50,205 bases of DNA from Citricoccus zhacaiensis (lineage in GTDB: Bacteria > Actinomycetota > Actinomycetes > Actinomycetales > Micrococcaceae), in contig NZ_BMLQ01000009.1 of assembly GCF_014645315.1 (NCBI RefSeq), forward strand, positions 72,716 to 122,920. Reading direction: 5' to 3'. A model generated the notes under the pieces. The model did no database searches, was not told the DNA's origin, and worked only from the letters and a program-made list of their open reading frames with translations. Made by a program: the position numbers and the translations under genes. Of this stretch, positions 48,677-50,205 are shown piece after piece. Every line of letters starts with the position of its first letter. Within the stretch, counting starts at the first letter, position 1.

Positions 48677-49516
48677 CTCTGCGGGGTCGGGGAGGATCCG
48701 CTGCTCCCCGGCGTAGATGACGAAGCGGTCACCGCGGACGAAGCCGGCCAGCGTCATCCCGGCCTCACGGGCCAGGTCCACCGCCAACGACGACGGCGCG
48801 GAGACGGAGGCGAGCATCGGCACCCCGGCCATCATGGCCTTCTGGGTGAGCTCGAAGCTGGCCCGGCCGGAGACCATCAGGGCATGCCCGGACAGGGGCA
48901 GCATTCCTTCCAGCAGGGCCCAGCCGAGGACCTTGTCCACGGCGTTGTGGCGGCCCACGTCCTCACGCACCGCCACCAGTTCGCCCGTCGCGGTGTTGAA
49001 CAGGCCGGCGGCGTGCAGCCCCCCGGTGCGGTCGAAGACCTTCTGCCGCTCGCGCAGCACCTCGGGCATCCGCAGGATGAAGGACTCGGTGACCTGCATC
49101 GGGTCGCCGTCCACGGGGAACCGGGACTGGGTGCGGACGTTCTCGATGCTGGTCCGCCCGCACAGGCCGCAGGCGCTGGACATGAGCACCTGGCGTTCCA
49201 TCTCCGGCGCCGGGGCCTGGACTCCGGGCCGCAGGACGACGTCCACGGTGTTGTCGGTCTCCTCCGCTCCCGGGCCGAAGTCGCGGCCGCAGTACCGGAC
49301 GGAATGCACCTCGTCGGCGGCCCCGATCAGCCCCTCGCTGAGCAGGAAGCCGACGGCCAGGGAGAAATCCTCCGTGGGCGTGCGCATCGTCACCGCCAGC
49401 CGCCGGCCGTTCACCCGGATCTCCAGGGGCTCCTCGGCCGCCAGCACGTCCGCCCGGGCGTCACGCTCCCCGGCTTTGACCCTGACCACGCGGACCCGCG
49501 ATTCACTTCGTGCCAT
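48629..49516 (-). CDS. fdhD: Formate dehydrogenase accessory sulfurtransferase FdhD
   Basis: A 295-residue FdhD that transfers sulfur from a cysteine desulfurase to the Mo-bisPGD cofactor of formate dehydrogenase. The two sulfur-relay cysteines are in CGLCG at C116 and C119, and the RTGGLHAAGLF and REDVGRHNAVDKVLGWAL blocks are characteristic. The C-terminal ~15 residues are encoded by a palindromic repeat. ATG 49516 is preceded by GGAGG, which may act as an SD, and by GAAGAT exactly 6 nt upstream. No formate dehydrogenase or molybdenum gene is visible in the window. Confidence 0.94.
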   Translation of the reverse strand: MARSESRVRVVRVKAGERDARADVLAAEEPLEIRVNGRRLAVTMRTPTEDFSLAVGFLLSEGLIGAADEVHSVRYCGRDFGPGAEETDNTVDVVLRPGVQAPAPEMERQVLMSSACGLCGRTSIENVRTQSRFPVDGDPMQVTESFILRMPEVLRERQKVFDRTGGLHAAGLFNTATGELVAVREDVGRHNAVDKVLGWALLEGMLPLSGHALMVSGRASFELTQKAMMAGVPMLASVSAPSSLAVDLAREAGMTLAGFVRGDRFVIYAGEQRILPDPAEQLEAESAPDTLATRR

Positions 49517-49522
49517 GCCTCC

Positions 49523-49551
49523 ATCTTCGCCCCCGGCCCGCTTTCAGTCGA
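49523..49551 (-). promoter_or_regulatory. Candidate promoter of fdhD
   Basis: Minus strand: -35 TCGACT (49551-49546), a 17-bp spacer, and -10 GAAGAT (49528-49523), then six bases and the ATG. It sits in the narrow gap behind the IS110 transposase gene. Confidence 0.4.
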
Positions 49552-49573
49552 CTTCGGGACTCTTCTATGTCTG

Positions 49574-50205
49574 TCAAGCCGCGGTCGGGACTGTGGCTGA
49601 GGTGTTGAGGGTCCGGTAGACGCGGCGGGCTAGGTAGCGTTTGATGCAGCGGCGGATTTCCTTGTCGGTGCGTTGCTCGTTCCGTCGTTTCTCCACGTAT
49701 TCACGGGTTTCGGGGTCATGGGTCATCCTGGTGACCGCAACCATGTGCAGGGCGCTGTTCAAGGACCTGTCTCCGCCTCGGTTCAGTCGGTGCCTGACGG
49801 TATTGCTTGACGAGGCCGGGATGGGATTCACTCCGGCCAGGGATGCGAATGCTGCCTCGTTGCGGACTCGGTCTTGGTGGGACCATGCGGTGAGGCACTT
49901 CGCCGCGCTGATCGCTTTGAAGCCCTTCTCCTTCAGCAGGGGCGCGGCGTCGCTGGCCTTGATGAGTTCATCCAGCTGCTTCTCGTTGGCCGTCAGCTGT
50001 GCCTCGAGGTCCAGGATGTGTGTGGCCAGCCGGATGGCCTCAGCACGGGCGATCGAGAGGGACAGCTCTTCCTGGCGGGCCCGCCACCGGGAGGCTGTGG
50101 TGATCTGGGTGCCGGTGAGCTTTCTGCGGGCATCGAGGCCCAGCTCGTTGGTCCGCGCCAGGGCGGTGAGCGCGTTGATCGATCGGGTGCGGTCCTTGCT
50201 CATCG
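49574..50205 (-). mobile_element. IS110-family transposase, C-terminal part (cut by window end)
   Basis: At least 209 residues matching the C-terminal half of an IS110-type transposase (Transposase_20 region). Visible are a helical coiled region (ARAEAIRLATHILDLEAQLTANEKQLDELI), then AAPLLKEKGFKAISAAKCLTAW, FASLAGVNPIPASSSNTVRHRLNRGGDRSLNSALHMVAVTRM, with the serine-rich active-site region, and a basic end RRCIKRYLARRVYRTL. The DEDD RuvC-like N-terminal domain must lie beyond the window edge, so whether the element is intact is unknown. The codon pattern is less GC-biased than its neighbours, which suggests recent arrival. The boundary on the fdhD side is probably within 49517-49573. Confidence 0.85.

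Noticed and set aside
1-50205. CRISPR arrays, prophage genes, toxin-antitoxin pairs or defence islands
   Set aside because: None seen: no regularly spaced repeats, no phage structural or integrase genes, no cas genes. The repeats in tig are coding repeats.

Overview
The window is high-GC chromosomal DNA from an actinobacterium, most likely a member of the Micrococcaceae (Micrococcus/Citricoccus/Kocuria/Arthrobacter relatives). The evidence is the gene order rne-rplU-rpmA-obg-proB-proA-nadD-rsfS, a DUF4233 gene between folC and ndk, a translational-type T-box ahead of ileS, paired clpP1/clpP2, an Rv2466c-like thiol protein, GTG/TTG starts and several apparently leaderless genes. The genus is an inference. 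Most of the window is core housekeeping; only the right edge shows a mobile element (an IS110-type transposase cut by the window end).

Layout, left to right. 1-3.7 kb (minus): a four-gene osmoprotectant ABC transporter (permease, ATPase with CBS domains, second permease, lipoprotein). 3.8-7.3 kb (minus): a glutaminase fused to STAS and cyclic-nucleotide-binding domains, then RNase J. 7.5 kb: tRNA-Ala(GGC) with its own promoter and terminator. 7.7-16.3 kb (minus): the growth cluster rplU, rpmA, obg, proB, proA, a small membrane protein, nadD, a tail-anchored protein, rsfS and a histidine phosphatase. 16.5-19.6 kb (minus): RNase E/G with long disordered arms. 20.1 kb (plus): a VKOR-family membrane oxidoreductase. 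20.9 kb (minus): a GyrI-like protein. 21.5-27.7 kb (minus): ileS, folC, DUF4233 and ndk, with the T-box in front of ileS.

28-31.4 kb (minus): a membrane protein, an SDR, a flavin oxidase and a DUF488 protein translationally coupled to it. 31.5-34.6 kb (plus): valS and a DoxX-like protein. 34.7-40.4 kb (minus): a mycothiol-nitroreductase-like protein, clpX, clpP2, clpP1 and trigger factor. 40.5-40.9 kb: divergent tRNA-Pro(TGG) and tRNA-Gly(TCC). 40.9-44.2 kb: an ArsR/AHSA1 pair and a WYL regulator divergent from an SDR. 44.3-48.6 kb: a Nei-type glycosylase, rpiB and pepN. 48.6-50.2 kb: fdhD and the IS110 transposase.

The best-supported regulatory system is the ileS T-box. It has the canonical T-box sequence, an ATC specifier candidate, and a 12-bp helix that would bury both the Shine-Dalgarno sequence and the ATG of ileS. 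Other points of interest are a trigger factor with a ~150-residue Ser/Asp then Lys/Ala/Pro repeat tail, the three-domain glutaminase, a recurring promoter-to-start geometry that indicates leaderless mRNAs, AT-rich palindromes in front of two regulator genes, an SDR lacking its catalytic Tyr, and a long palindrome at the pepN/fdhD junction.
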